Shown: positions 16,091 through 25,041, counted from the first letter of the stretch. The stretch: 64,000 bases of DNA from Bog-473 sp963728845 (GCA_963728845.1 CAVSLS010000055.1:62001-126000); one strand, 5' to 3'. Notes: generated from the letters alone by a model not told the origin. Numbers and translations are program-made.

Positions 16091-16759
16091 TCAGCGGAGC
16101 GGCCGGAACCCCATGGGCGGTGACCCCGATCCGGGCAGGCTGTGCACGGCGGCGTCCGGCCGGGACACTTCGTCGAGGATGCCGTACTCGACCGCCTCCG
16201 CCGCGCTGAGGAACCGCCCGTGCTCCATGTCCCTCTCGACGGCGGCGGGCGGCTTCCCGGCGGCGACCCCGACGCGCTCGCAGAACCGGCGGCGCTCGGC
16301 CGCCTGGAGCTCGGCCCATTGGGCCACGTTGCGGACGTGCCCCTCGTGCTGCGTCGTGGGCTCGCACAGCGAGAACCGGGTGCTCGGCATGGCCGAGCGG
16401 TGGGCGCACACGGCCACGACCCCGATCGCGCCGGCGCCCACCTGCCCCAGGCACAGTGCCCGTACCGGCACGCCCATCAGCTCGATCACGTCCATGAGCG
16501 TGAGGGCGGGCGCGAGAGCGGCCTCGCCGCAGTCGACGCGCAGCGTCACGGACTCGTCGCCCTCCGCATCGAGCGCCATGAGCTCTGCCGAGACCCGGGT
16601 GACCGACAGGTCGTCGAGGGGTCCGTGGAGGAGGACCACGCGCTGAGCCAGCAGCCGGCGCGCCAGCGTCTCGGAGAGGGGTTCGGGCCCCGCCCCGGCT
16701 CCGCCGCCCCCCGGGCCGGGGGGCGGCAGCCACGGCCACTCCTGCACACGATCACCCAT
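16091..16759 (-). CDS. Catalytically dead ClpP homologue (ClpR-like)
   Basis: 222 residues with the ClpP fold from about residue 36 (ARRLLAQRVVLLHGPLDDLS) to 199 (VEYGILDEVS). A 30-residue Gly/Pro-rich N-terminus replaces the usual propeptide. Aligned to the active ClpP at 17130, the catalytic Ser becomes Ala109 (GQVGAGAIGVV), His becomes Cys132 (RFSLCEPT) and Asp becomes Gly181 (EHGRFLSA); the SPGG oxyanion loop is also lost (VDCGEAALA). It cannot be a serine protease by that triad. It may form mixed rings with ClpP, as ClpR does in cyanobacteria and plastids, or act as a decoy. ATG 16759 overlaps the XRE gene by 8 bases. Confidence 0.8.
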   Translation of the reverse strand: MGDRVQEWPWLPPPGPGGGGAGAGPEPLSETLARRLLAQRVVLLHGPLDDLSVTRVSAELMALDAEGDESVTLRVDCGEAALAPALTLMDVIELMGVPVRALCLGQVGAGAIGVVAVCAHRSAMPSTRFSLCEPTTQHEGHVRNVAQWAELQAAERRRFCERVGVAAGKPPAAVERDMEHGRFLSAAEAVEYGILDEVSRPDAAVHSLPGSGSPPMGFRPLR

Positions 16760-17018
16760 GCTCGATCCTCCATTCCAGCCGCGCCCCGAGCGCCGTGGTG
16801 TACCGCTCCACCGTCGAGAGCCGCACGTCGAGGTCCCCGGCCTCGAAGCGGGCCACCGCGGACTGCGAGGTCCCCATGCGGCTTGCCACCTCGGCCTGGG
16901 AGAGTCCGAGCTCCCGCCGAAGCGTGATCAGCTGACCCGAGACCGAGCGCCGGCGCTCGGACATCTCCTTGAAACCTGGGAACACGGTGGGATGCCGGCG
17001 CTCGCTCACGTGACACAT
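16752..17018 (-). CDS. XRE-family HTH regulator
   Basis: At most 88 residues. ITLRRELGLSQAEVASRMGT, then SQSAVARFEAGDLDVRLSTV, is a clear Cro/CI-type helix-turn-helix, followed by ERYTTALGARLEWRIEHG as in small antitoxin-like or Clp-associated regulators. Start is uncertain: ATG 17018 has no clear ribosome site and overlaps a GATAAT element, GTG 17009 could be leaderless, and ATG 16964 has AAGGAG directly abutting. It overlaps the dead-ClpP gene by 8 bases and is divergent from clpP, so it probably controls both directions from the 112-base region between them. Confidence 0.75.
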   Translation of the reverse strand: MCHVSERRHPTVFPGFKEMSERRRSVSGQLITLRRELGLSQAEVASRMGTSQSAVARFEAGDLDVRLSTVERYTTALGARLEWRIEHG

Positions 17019-17038
17019 TATCTCACATTTGATATAAC
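17010..17038 (+). promoter_or_regulatory. clpP promoter, GTGACA-17-TATAAC
   Basis: The -35 is GTGACA (17010-17015) and the -10 is TATAAC (17033-17038), with 17 bases between, pointing at clpP. The -35 overlaps the first codons of the XRE gene, so XRE binding here could repress both directions. The AT-rich spacer (CACATTATCTCACATTTGA) is the likely operator. Confidence 0.5.
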
Positions 17039-17060
17039 GTGGGAACGACCCGCAGAGGGC

Positions 17061-17113
17061 ACGAGGCATCCGAGGTACACGAAGCATCCGAGGTGCACGA
17101 AGCATCCGAGGAC
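17061..17113 (+). repeat. 18-bp tandem repeats in the clpP leader
   Basis: Three head-to-tail copies of ACGA(A/G)GCATCCGAGG plus two to three bases lie between the clpP promoter and its GAGGAG site. The third is one base shorter. They lie in the 5' untranslated region about 25-70 bases after the -10. They may affect mRNA structure or bind a protein or RNA; no function is known to me. Confidence 0.6.
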
Positions 17114-17129
17114 ACGAGGAGCACATGCG

Positions 17130-17795
17130 ATGAGCCCGACCACGACCAGCCACCAGGACCGCCTGCACCAGGTTCTCGTCCCCACCGTGATCGAGGAGGG
17201 GAACCGGGGCGACCGCGCCTTCGACATCTACTCGCAGCTGTTGCGCGAGCGCATCGTCTTCTTGGGCCAGGAGGTCGACGACCAGGTGGCCAACCTCATC
17301 ATCTCGCAGATGCTCTTCCTGGAGGCCCAGAACAACGAGCGGGACATCTCCCTCTACATCAACTCGCCGGGCGGCGTGGCCTACGCGGGAATGGCGATCT
17401 ACGACGTGATGCAACACGTCGAGCCCGACGTATCGACCATCTGCGTCGGGATGGGCATGTCGGCCGCCGCCATGATCCTCTCGGGCGGGGCCTCCGGCAA
17501 GCGCTTCGCGCTGCCCAATGCGCGCATCATGATCCACCAGGGATCGGCCGGCACACGGGGCGCGCCGTCGGACATGGAGATTCAGCTGCGCGAGGTGCTC
17601 TCGCTCACCCGCCGCATGTCCGAGATCATCGCCCACCACACGGGCCGTCCGGTCGAGCAGGTCGCGCAGGACATCGAGCGCGACCGCTACATGACCGCCG
17701 ACGAGGCCCGCGACTACGGGATCATCGACGACATCATCCGTCCCCGCCGTGGCCTGTGCGCGCCGGAGCCAGAACTGCAGGTAGCGAGCGCGTGA
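17130..17795 (+). CDS. clpP: ATP-dependent Clp protease proteolytic subunit
   Basis: 221 residues from ATG 17130 with GAGGAG upstream. The serine protease subunit forms a barrel with a Clp ATPase. All key parts are present: SPGG oxyanion loop (79-82), Ser111 in GMGMSAAAM, His136 in RIMIHQGSAG and Asp185 in IERDRYMTADEA. The N-terminus (VLVPTVIEEGNRGDRAFDIY) resembles ClpP1. It is divergent from the XRE gene and the triad-less ClpP homologue, not next to a second active clpP or clpX as the housekeeping copies usually are, so it is probably an accessory ClpP. Its leader holds three 18-bp repeats. Confidence 0.9.
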   Translation: MSPTTTSHQDRLHQVLVPTVIEEGNRGDRAFDIYSQLLRERIVFLGQEVDDQVANLIISQMLFLEAQNNERDISLYINSPGGVAYAGMAIYDVMQHVEPDVSTICVGMGMSAAAMILSGGASGKRFALPNARIMIHQGSAGTRGAPSDMEIQLREVLSLTRRMSEIIAHHTGRPVEQVAQDIERDRYMTADEARDYGIIDDIIRPRRGLCAPEPELQVASA

Positions 17796-17977
17796 CGCCG
17801 AGGTGAAATTGAAGACGCTCCGGGCGTCGGCCGGACCCTCCAAGCCGGTCTGCCCGACGGGTTCCTGGTAGAGCCACTGCCCGGCTGACGAGCCCTGGAT
17901 CTCGGGCACAGGGCGTCGAAGAGGAAGTCCTGGCCGTTCCTGCTTCGCACCGCACCCGGGGCGGCGCATAAGGTAGG

Positions 17978-17991
17978 TGACACGGGTGTCA
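17978..17991. promoter_or_regulatory. TGAC-N6-GTCA operator, site 2
   Basis: TGACACGGGTGTCA, a near-perfect palindrome 39 bases upstream of the amidohydrolase start. It is preceded by CATAAGGTAGG, in which TAAGGT could be the -10. Same family as the sites at 10201, 24801, 24903, 38751, 41914 and 61012. Confidence 0.65.
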
Positions 17992-18030
17992 GGAAAGTGA
18001 CGGCACCGCAGGGCAGAAGGGGAGGACGCA

Positions 18031-19323
18031 ATGCGCACCGAGGACCTGATCCTGGTCAGCGTGGACGACCACGTCATTGAGCCACGTGGCATGTTCGACG
18101 GGCTGTTGCCGGCCAAGTACCAGGACGCGGCGCCGAAGCTGGTCCGCCGCGACGACGGCACCGACGTCTGGGTCTACGACGGCAACCAGATCCCCAACGT
18201 CGGCCTCAACGCCGTGGTCGGCCGGCCGCCCGAGGAGTACGGGATCGAGCCCACCTCCCTCGAGGACATGCGAGTCGGCTGCTACGACGTGCACGAGCGC
18301 GTGCGCGACATGTCGGTCAACGGCGTGCTCGGCTCCATGTGCTTCCCCTCCTTCCCGCAGTTCTGTGGCCAGCTCTTCGCTCGGCGCGAAGACAAGGACG
18401 AGGCTCTCGCCATGGTGCGCGCCTACAACGACTGGCACATAGACCGCTGGTGCGGCGCCGAGCCCGGTCGTTTCATCCCCCTCTCCATCCCGGTCATCTG
18501 GGACCCCGAGCTCGGCGCGGACGAGGTGCGCCGGGTGGCCAAGAAGGGCTGCCACGCCGTCACCTTCTCCGAGAACCCCGAGAAGCTCGGCTGGCCCTCC
18601 CTGCACAACGAGCACTGGGACCCCTTCTGGACTGCCTGCGCCGACGAGGGCACCGTCGTCTGCATGCACCTGGGCTCGTCCTCGCAGATCCTCATGACCT
18701 CGGTCGAGGCGCCGATCGACGTGATGATCAGCCTGCAGCCCATCAACATGGTGCAGGCGGCCGCCGACCTGATCTGGTCGCCCATCCTGCGCAAGTACAA
18801 GAACCTGCACTTCGCGCTGTCCGAAGGCGGGATCGGCTGGATCCCCTACGCCCTCGAGCGCATCGACTACGTGTACCAGCACCACCACAAGTGGACGGGC
18901 CAGGACTTCGGCGACCAGCTGCCGAGCCAAGTCTTCAAGGACCGGGTCATCACGTGCTTCATCGACGACGCCTTCGGCGTGCAGAGCCGTCAGTTCTTGA
19001 ACATCGACAACATCACGTGGGAGTGCGACTACCCACACTCGGACTCGACGTGGCCGCAAGCGCCCGAGGCGCTCATGAAGTATCTCGAAGGCGTGTCGGA
19101 CGAGGACATCGACAAGATCACCCACCTCAACGCCATGAAGCACTTCCACTTCGACCCCTTCAGCGTGCGTCCGCGCGAGAAGTGCACGGTGGCGGCGCTG
19201 CGGGCCGAGGCGGCCGACGTCGACACCTCGCTCGTCTCGCGGGCGCGCGGGCAGACGAGCGTCAACGAGAAGGGCATCGTGAGCGTCAGCAGCTTCACCA
19301 CGCGCCTGAGCGACGACGGCTGA
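18031..19323 (+). CDS. Amidohydrolase (amidohydrolase_2 / TIM-barrel) family protein
   Basis: 430 residues. ISVDDHVIEP-type N-terminus (VSVDDHVIEPRGMFDGLLPA), then VNGVLGSMCFPSFPQFCGQL, PLSIPVIWDP, CMHLGSSS and WECDYPHSDSTWPQAPEAL with the metal/catalytic Asp. This subgroup is common in actinobacterial lipid and steroid gene clusters, where members act as hydrolases or decarboxylases on CoA esters or aromatic acids. The specific reaction is not known. AAGGGGAGGA precedes ATG 18031. The operator at 17978 and the crotonase 97 bases downstream tie it to acyl-CoA breakdown. Confidence 0.8.
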   Translation: MRTEDLILVSVDDHVIEPRGMFDGLLPAKYQDAAPKLVRRDDGTDVWVYDGNQIPNVGLNAVVGRPPEEYGIEPTSLEDMRVGCYDVHERVRDMSVNGVLGSMCFPSFPQFCGQLFARREDKDEALAMVRAYNDWHIDRWCGAEPGRFIPLSIPVIWDPELGADEVRRVAKKGCHAVTFSENPEKLGWPSLHNEHWDPFWTACADEGTVVCMHLGSSSQILMTSVEAPIDVMISLQPINMVQAAADLIWSPILRKYKNLHFALSEGGIGWIPYALERIDYVYQHHHKWTGQDFGDQLPSQVFKDRVITCFIDDAFGVQSRQFLNIDNITWECDYPHSDSTWPQAPEALMKYLEGVSDEDIDKITHLNAMKHFHFDPFSVRPREKCTVAALRAEAADVDTSLVSRARGQTSVNEKGIVSVSSFTTRLSDDG

Positions 19324-19420
19324 GCGACGACGGCTGAGCGACGACTGAGTCCGGCGCAGGCGTCGCCCGGCGTCGTCTCCGCCGCTGCGTCACATCCCAC
19401 CGACCCGACAACTGGAGCCC

Positions 19421-20230
19421 ATGTCCATCGACTACACCCTCGGTGACGACCACGTCGTCACCATCACCATCAACCGCCCCGAGGCCCGCAATTCGCTGGA
19501 CATGGAGCACTTCTTCCAGCTGCGGTCCGCCTGGGACCGCTTCGGCGACGACGACGACGCCTACGTGGCCATCGTGACCGGCGTCGGCAGGGACTTCTGT
19601 GTCGGCGCGGACCTCAAGACCTACATCCCGCAGATCACCGAGCTGCAGCAGAAGATGCAGGCGGGCGAGGTCACCGAGATCGGGGGCTACCGCCTCGACG
19701 ACGGGGTCAGGGCGGTGCTCCGAGGGACGAAGCTGTACAAGCCGATCATCGCCGCCGTCAACGGCACCTGTGTCGCCGGCGGCATGGAGATGCTCGGGGG
19801 CACCGACCTCCGGGTGGCGAGTGACACCGCCACCTTCGGTGTGATGGAGCCCAAGCGCGGCCTGTTCGCCGGCGGAGGCACCACCGTCCGACTGCCGAGG
19901 CAGGTCCCCTACCCCGCCGCCATGGAGCTCCTGTTGTGCGCCGACCAGGTGCCGGCGCAACGCGCCTACGAAATGGGCCTGCTGAACGAGGTCTGCCGGC
20001 CGGCCGACCTCATGGAGCGGGCCTACGCCTACGCGTACCGCATCACGGCCAACGGGCCCTTCGCCATCCGCAAGACGAAGGAGTCGGTGCTGCGCGGCAT
20101 GGCCACCGACATGAAGGAGGCCTACCGGATCGAGTCGGAGATCTCAGGCGAGGTCTTCAGCAGCGAGGACGCCAAGGAGGGGCCGCGCGCGTTCGCCGAG
20201 AAGCGTGCGCCCAACTGGCAGAACCGCTGA
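19421..20230 (+). CDS. Enoyl-CoA hydratase/isomerase (crotonase) family protein
   Basis: 269 residues. VGADLKTYIPQI and NGTCVAGGMEMLGGTDLRVA provide the two oxyanion-hole loops of the crotonase fold, and FGVMEPKRGLFAGGGTTVRL is the trimer/active-site region. It has a normal length, ending FAEKRAPNWQNR. It hydrates or isomerises an enoyl-CoA. It probably shares the transcript of the amidohydrolase. It ends 14 bases from the convergent aldo/keto reductase. Confidence 0.87.
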   Translation: MSIDYTLGDDHVVTITINRPEARNSLDMEHFFQLRSAWDRFGDDDDAYVAIVTGVGRDFCVGADLKTYIPQITELQQKMQAGEVTEIGGYRLDDGVRAVLRGTKLYKPIIAAVNGTCVAGGMEMLGGTDLRVASDTATFGVMEPKRGLFAGGGTTVRLPRQVPYPAAMELLLCADQVPAQRAYEMGLLNEVCRPADLMERAYAYAYRITANGPFAIRKTKESVLRGMATDMKEAYRIESEISGEVFSSEDAKEGPRAFAEKRAPNWQNR

Positions 20231-20244
20231 GGCGGCGGCGGACC

Positions 20245-21105
20245 TCAGGCGAGGGCGGCCATCGCGGCAGCGTCGAGTTCGACCTCGACTGCCGCCAGGT
20301 TCTCTTCGAGGTGGCCGAGCGATGACGTCCCCGGGATCAGCAACACGTTGGGCGAGAGGTGGAGCAGCCACGCCAACGCCACCTGGGCCGGCGTGCAGCC
20401 GAGGCGATCGGCCGCGGCCCGCACGGCCGGATGGCTCAGCACGGGCTTGTCGGGCATGAAGGCGGAGCCGAGCGGGAAGAACGGCACGAAGGGCACGCCA
20501 TCGGCCGTGCAGGCGTCGAAGACGTCCTGCCCCGAGCGGTCGGCGACGCTGAACGAGTTCTGCACGCAGGCGATGGTGGTCGTCGCCACGCCTTGGCGGT
20601 ACTCCTCCCGGGTGACGCTGCTCAGCCCGATCCCCCCGATCAGGCCCTCGTCACGCAGGGCCACCATGGCGGCGAGCTGCTCGTCCAAAGGCACCTCGGA
20701 CCCCGGGAACCGGCGCAGGTTGACCACGGGCACCTGGTCCACGCCGAGCCCGGCCAGGTTGGCCTCGACGCCGACCCGGAGGTCTTCCGGTCGCTGCGCC
20801 GGCAGCCACTGGCCGCTCCCGTCGCGCGTGCCGCCCACCTTCGAGACGAGCACGAGGTCGTCGGGATACGGATGCAGCGCCGTGCGGATGAGCTCGTTGG
20901 CGACGTCGGGGCCGTAGTACTGCGCGGTGTCGATGTGGTTGACCCCGGCGTCCGCCACCCGCCGGAGAATGGCCAGCGCTGCATCACGGTCCTCTGGTGG
21001 CCCGAACACGCCGGGCCCGGGAAGCTGCATGGCCCCGAACCCCATGCGGCGGACCGGACGTCCGGCGAGCGAGACGGGAGCGGTGTCGGTGTCGGTGTCG
21101 GGCAT
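20245..21105 (-). CDS. Aldo/keto reductase
   Basis: 286 residues from ATG 21105. A (beta/alpha)8 NADPH reductase with VNHIDTAQYYGPDVANELI (Asp and Tyr of the tetrad), LVLVSKVGG (Lys), VNLRRFPG where the His motif is altered, and LIPGTSSLGHLEENLAAVEV for NADPH phosphate binding. It reduces an aldehyde or ketone; substrate unknown. Stand-alone, convergent with the crotonase. Confidence 0.85.
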   Translation of the reverse strand: MPDTDTDTAPVSLAGRPVRRMGFGAMQLPGPGVFGPPEDRDAALAILRRVADAGVNHIDTAQYYGPDVANELIRTALHPYPDDLVLVSKVGGTRDGSGQWLPAQRPEDLRVGVEANLAGLGVDQVPVVNLRRFPGSEVPLDEQLAAMVALRDEGLIGGIGLSSVTREEYRQGVATTTIACVQNSFSVADRSGQDVFDACTADGVPFVPFFPLGSAFMPDKPVLSHPAVRAAADRLGCTPAQVALAWLLHLSPNVLLIPGTSSLGHLEENLAAVEVELDAAAMAALA

Positions 21106-21168
21106 GCCGACAGCATGCCGTGCGGCCCCGGGGCGTCGCCGCACCCGAGGGCCACCGGACTCCTGGCC

Positions 21169-21501
21169 TCAGGCGGCCCCGGCCGCCCGGCGCAGCGCCC
21201 GGAGCGACGGAAAGCCGACGATCAGTGTCTGCAGCCGCCAACCCCGCGCCGGCAGGCCGCGCCGCCGGGCCATGCGGCCCGCGGCCAGCGCCTCGGTGGC
21301 GTGGATGAGAGCCGTCCCCGCCAGCATCACCTGCAGCACCTCGCGGGGCGGGAGTGCGTCGCCCGTCATCGCGCCCGCCCTCTCGTAGGCGGTCTTGCTC
21401 ACCGCCAGCCTGGTCAGGACCACGATGCCGCCGTCGAGCAGGAGGAACCACCACCATGCCGGTCGGACGACGCCGGGTCGCCTGGTCCGTGCCGGGGCCA
21501 T
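21169..21501 (-). CDS. Small membrane protein
   Basis: 110 residues with two hydrophobic segments: about 14-32 (VRPAWWWFLLLDGGIVVLTR) and about 55-72 (LQVMLAGTALIHATEALAAG). Basic residues after the second segment put the C-terminus in the cytoplasm. A resemblance to the TMEM254/DUF4499 group is possible but unproved. ATG 21501 lies just past the rlmN stop (21505), so the two may be translationally linked. Confidence 0.6.
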   Translation of the reverse strand: MAPARTRRPGVVRPAWWWFLLLDGGIVVLTRLAVSKTAYERAGAMTGDALPPREVLQVMLAGTALIHATEALAAGRMARRRGLPARGWRLQTLIVGFPSLRALRRAAGAA

Positions 21502-21504
21502 TGC

Positions 21505-22582
21505 CTAGCGACCCCGGACGCCGTGGAGCAGCCGCACAGGGCCGGACATCGACGCCGCCGCGTCCGTCTCCACGGCGGGCGAGGCGGCGGCCAGCTGACC
21601 ACAAGCAGCGTCGATGTCCGCCCCCCGGGTGGCGCGGATCGTGGCGTTCACGCCCAGCGCGACGAGCTGGTCCCGGAAACGCCGCACCCGATCCGGCGGT
21701 GACCCGACCACGGGATAGCCGGGGGTCGGGTTGAGGGGGATGAGGTTGACGTGGGCGCCGAGCGGTCGGGCGAAATCCGCCAACTCGGCGGCGTCGCCGC
21801 CGCGGTCGTTCACGCCCTCGATCAGGGCCCACTCGATGGAGAGGCGGCGCCCGCTCGCCGCCACGTACTCGGCACATGCCGCGGCGACCGCCGCCAGCGG
21901 ATAGCGCCGGTTGATCGGGACCAGCTCGTCGCGCAGGGCGTCGTTGGCGGCGTGCAGGGAGAGGGCGAGGTTCACCGGAAGGGCCTCGGTGGCCAGGCGG
22001 CGGATGCCGGGCACCAGACCGACCGTGGACAGCGTCAGGTGGCGGGCGGAGAGGCCCATGTCCCCGTGCAGCCGGACGACGGCGCCCCACACCCGGTCGT
22101 AGTTGGCCAGCGGCTCCCCCATGCCCATGAAGACGACGTTCGAGAGCCGGCGCGGCCTGGCCTCGCGCGTCGCGACCGCGACCTGCTCCACGATCTCGCC
22201 CTCGGTCAGGTGGCGGCGGAAGCCGGCTTGGCCGGTGGCGCAGAACTGGCACGCCATGGCGCAGCCGGCCTGGGTGGAGACGCAGACGGTGACCCGGTCG
22301 GCATAGTGCATGAGCACCGTCTCCACCCGCGCGTCGTCGTCGAGCGCCCACAGCCACTTCGTCGTCTGGCCTCCGTCGGCCGTGCGCCGCGAGATCTCGC
22401 GCAGGGCGGGGGGCAGCGCGGCCTGCGAGCGTCTCGCGCATGGCCGCCGGGAGCTCGGTCATGTCCTCGGGACGCTGCACCCGCGTGTGGAGGCCCTCCC
22501 ACACCTGTCGGGACCGGTAGGCGGGCTCGCCGTCGAGGAGGGCCGCCAGCTGCTCCCGCGTGAGGTCGTAGGGCGCGGGCAC
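21505..22582 (-). CDS. rlmN: 23S rRNA (adenine-2503-C2)-methyltransferase RlmN, one frameshift
   Basis: GTG 22582 opens PAPYDLTREQLAALLDGEPA, then RQVWEGLHTRVQRPEDMTEL. An extra base near 22424 shifts the frame, after which ALREISRRTADGGQTTKWLW continues. CAMACQFC is the CxxxCxxC radical-SAM cluster motif, VVFMGMGEPLANYD the GGE-like region, and SLHAANDALRDELVPINRRY the conserved core; ADIDAACGQLA holds the second catalytic cysteine. It methylates A2503 of 23S rRNA and some tRNAs at C2. About 358 residues, normal. The frameshift is almost certainly an artefact because the gene is housekeeping. Confidence 0.9.
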
Positions 22583-22613
22583 CGCCCCAGGCTAGGGCGA
22601 GGCGGCGTTGTGC

Positions 22614-23760
22614 CTAGTCGCGCCCCAGGATGACGGTGCCGGCAGCGGTGAACCAGCCGCTCGTACCGTTGACGCAGGCCAGCCGGGCATCGGACACCTG
22701 GCGCGGGCCGCATTCGCCCCGCAGCTGCTTGACGGCCTCAATGAGCAGGAACATGCCCCGCATGCCCGGCTGGCAGGCGGAGAGACCGCCCCCGTCCGTG
22801 TTGGTCGGCAGCGCGCCGCCGACGCGGAGCTTGCCGTCCTCGACGAAGGGGCCGCCCTCCCCCTTCTTGCAAAAGCCCAGCCCTTCGAGCGTCAGGATCA
22901 CCATGGGCGTGAAGGCGTCGTACACCTGCACGGTGTCGATCTCTTCGGGCGTGACGCCGGCACGATCGAAGGCCAGCTGGCCCGAGCGCACGCACGGCGA
23001 CTCCGTGAAGTCCTCCCACTCGCTCATCGTCGTGTGTGAGACGGCCTCCCCGGTGCCGAGGACCCACACCGGCGCCTTGGCGCAGTCGCGGGCCCGCTCC
23101 TCGTGGGTGAGGACGATGGCACCGCCGCCGTCGGAGCGGATGCAGCAGTGCAGCTTGGACAGCGGGTCCCACACCATCGGCGAGCTCAGCACCTCGTCGA
23201 TCGTGATGGGATCCTGATAGTAGGCGTCGGGGTTGAACCCGGCGTTGTAGCGGGTGGACACCGCCACCTCGGCCAGCTGCTCGATCGTGGTGCCGAATTC
23301 GTGCATGTGGCGCCGGGCCACCATGGCGTAGTGCGACCCGACGGGGTGCCCGAAGGGAGCGGCGAACTGAATGGGCCCGCGGGTCCCGAACGACAGGTTC
23401 GCCATGCGCAGCTTCTTCTTCAAGTCGGCGCGTTGGGTCGAGCCGTAGGTGAGCACGACGACCTCGACCAGACCCTGGGCGATGGCGGCCGCCGCGTGTT
23501 CGACCATGAACTCCCAGATGCTTCCACCGTGACCGGTGGAGTCCACCCAGTTGGGCCGGATGCCCGAGATACTCCGCCAGCTCGACCGGGGGCAGTGCGC
23601 CCGTCAACGACATGAAGCCGTCGACCTCGGACTTCTCGATGCCGGCATCGGCCAGCGCACGCGTGGTGCCCTGGAAATTCAGCTGGAAGGCCGTCTTGTC
23701 GTCGACGCGCCCACAGTCAGACGTCGATGCGCCCACGATCGCCACGCGGCGGTTGGCCAT
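22614..23760 (-). CDS. SCP2-type thiolase-like protein, one frameshift
   Basis: ATG 23760 opens MANRRVAIVGASTSDCGRVD and reaches LPPVELAEYLG. GGG for GG near 23565 shifts the frame, then NWVDSTGHGGSIWEFMVEHA continues to TSGWFTAAGTVILGRD. It has the thiolase fold, but the nucleophile position reads STGHGGSIWEF without Cys, as in the lipid-transfer/SCP2-like thiolase branch. In bacteria such proteins often pair with a DUF35 (OB-fold) partner and act as retro-aldolases in sterol side-chain loss. No DUF35 gene is adjacent here. It lies downstream of the SDR at 24775 and probably shares its operator. Confidence 0.8.
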
Positions 23761-23846
23761 GGTGCTCCTGCTCTCCTTCGTCCGTCGGTGCTGTGCGGTC
23801 CGGTGCTCGAGTGCTCGGTGCTGCCTTACGACCGGTGACCCGGTGC

Positions 23847-24775
23847 TCACCCGCCGCCCATCTTGAGTCCCGGATGGCGGGAGTGGAAGATCTGAGCATT
23901 GACCTCGGCCGCGATGTCGGCCGGGTCCCACTTGGCGTCGCCCTTCGGGTTGTCGACGGCCGCCCCGAGCCGCCAGGGCTCGTAGTGGGCGATGTTCGCA
24001 CCCACGGCGCGGAACACCTGGCCCGTGACGTGGAGCGCCTGGTCTGACGCGAGCCAGGCCACCATGGGCGCCGAGTTCTGCGGGTTCAGCCGGCTGAACT
24101 CCTCGTCGCCGTACTCGTCGGGCTCCTTGAGCTCCATGTCCTTGACCACGCCACCCGTCAGGCGGGTGACGCCGCCGGGAGCCACCGCGTTGGCGCGCAC
24201 GCCGTACCGTGAGCCCTCCAGGGACGTGATGATCGTCAGCGCGGCGATCCCGGCCTTGGCCGATCCGTAGTTGGCCTGGCCGACGTTGCCCTGGAGGCCC
24301 GCCGACGACACCGTGTTGACGACGGCGGCCCTGACGCTCTCTCCCGCCTTGGAGCGTTCCCGCCAGCGGATGCAGGCGAACTTCGTCGCGGCGAACGTGC
24401 CCTTCAGGTGGACCCGGAGGACCGAGTCGAAGTCGTCCTCGGACATCGACACGATCATCTTGTCCCGGATGATGCCGGCGTTGTTGACCAGGACGTCGAG
24501 TCCGCCGAAGGCGTCGTAGGCCGTGGCGATCAGGTTCTCGGCCCCGCCGAAGTCCGAGACGTCGTCGTAGTTGGCCACGGCCTCGCCGCCGCGGGACGTG
24601 ATCACCTCGACCACCTCGTCGGCGGGACGCTTGTCAGCCCCCTCGCCGCTGGCCGTCCCCCGAGATCGTTGACGACCACCTTGGCGCCCTGGGCCGACAG
24701 TTCCAGCGCCTCGCCTCGGCCGATGCCGTGGCCCGACCCGGTCACGATGGCGATTTTCCCGTCCAAAATGCCCAT
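23847..24775 (-). CDS. Short-chain dehydrogenase (3-hydroxyacyl-CoA/17-beta-HSD4-like), one frameshift
   Basis: ATG 24775 opens MGILDGKIAIVTGSGHGIGR (TGxxxGIG cofactor motif) and VVVNDLGG. A missing base near 24662 shifts the frame to TASGEGADKRPADEVVEVI. Then NNAGIIRDKM, TVSSAGLQGNVGQANYGSAK (catalytic Ser, Tyr and Lys) and MVAWLASDQALHVTGQVFRA follow. The length (about 309) and the NDLGG motif match the SDR domain of multifunctional beta-oxidation enzymes, suggesting a 3-hydroxyacyl-CoA dehydrogenase. Operator site 3 is 26 bases upstream; the thiolase-like gene follows on the same strand. Confidence 0.82.
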
Positions 24776-24800
24776 GAGGCCCCCTATCCGGAGAGAAGAC

Positions 24801-24814
24801 TGACACGTCTGTCA
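24801..24814. promoter_or_regulatory. TGAC-N6-GTCA operator, site 3
   Basis: TGACACGTCTGTCA, 26 bases upstream of the SDR at 24775(-). Read on the minus strand it follows TTACGGTAGG, the same GGTAGG lead-in as site 2. Confidence 0.6.
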
Positions 24815-24902
24815 CCTACCGTAACGGCGGCGGCGGCGGCCCGACAATTCGGCTGAATTCGGCCTCCACCGGGGACGATCGGGCGTCGGCCCGGATCGAC
24901 AC

Positions 24903-24916
24903 TGACACCGACGTCA
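24903..24916. promoter_or_regulatory. TGAC-N6-GTCA operator, site 4
   Basis: TGACACCGACGTCA in the same divergent region as site 3 (88 bases apart, about eight helical turns between centres at 10.5 bp per turn is 9.7), 125 bases upstream of the CoA-ligase gene at 25042(+). Each direction thus has its own operator. Confidence 0.55.
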
Positions 24917-25041
24917 TATACGGTGAAGGCCCCTGCGGGCCTCGGCGGGCGGGGCCGGACCGCGCCGGAGCCCGACTGGGGGTGGTCACGGCGGCGAATG
25001 TGAGACTGCACGGGCGTAGCGGCCCGGCACGAGGGAGGGAC

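Noticed and set aside
16091..16759. Dead ClpP as a second normal clpP of a housekeeping clpP1P2 pair
   Set aside because: All three catalytic residues and the SPGG loop are replaced, so it cannot be an ordinary active subunit.
17000..17060. TGACACATTATCTCACA as another TetR operator
   Set aside because: Starts with TGACAC but lacks the GTCA half-site at the right spacing; it fits better as clpP promoter/XRE operator.
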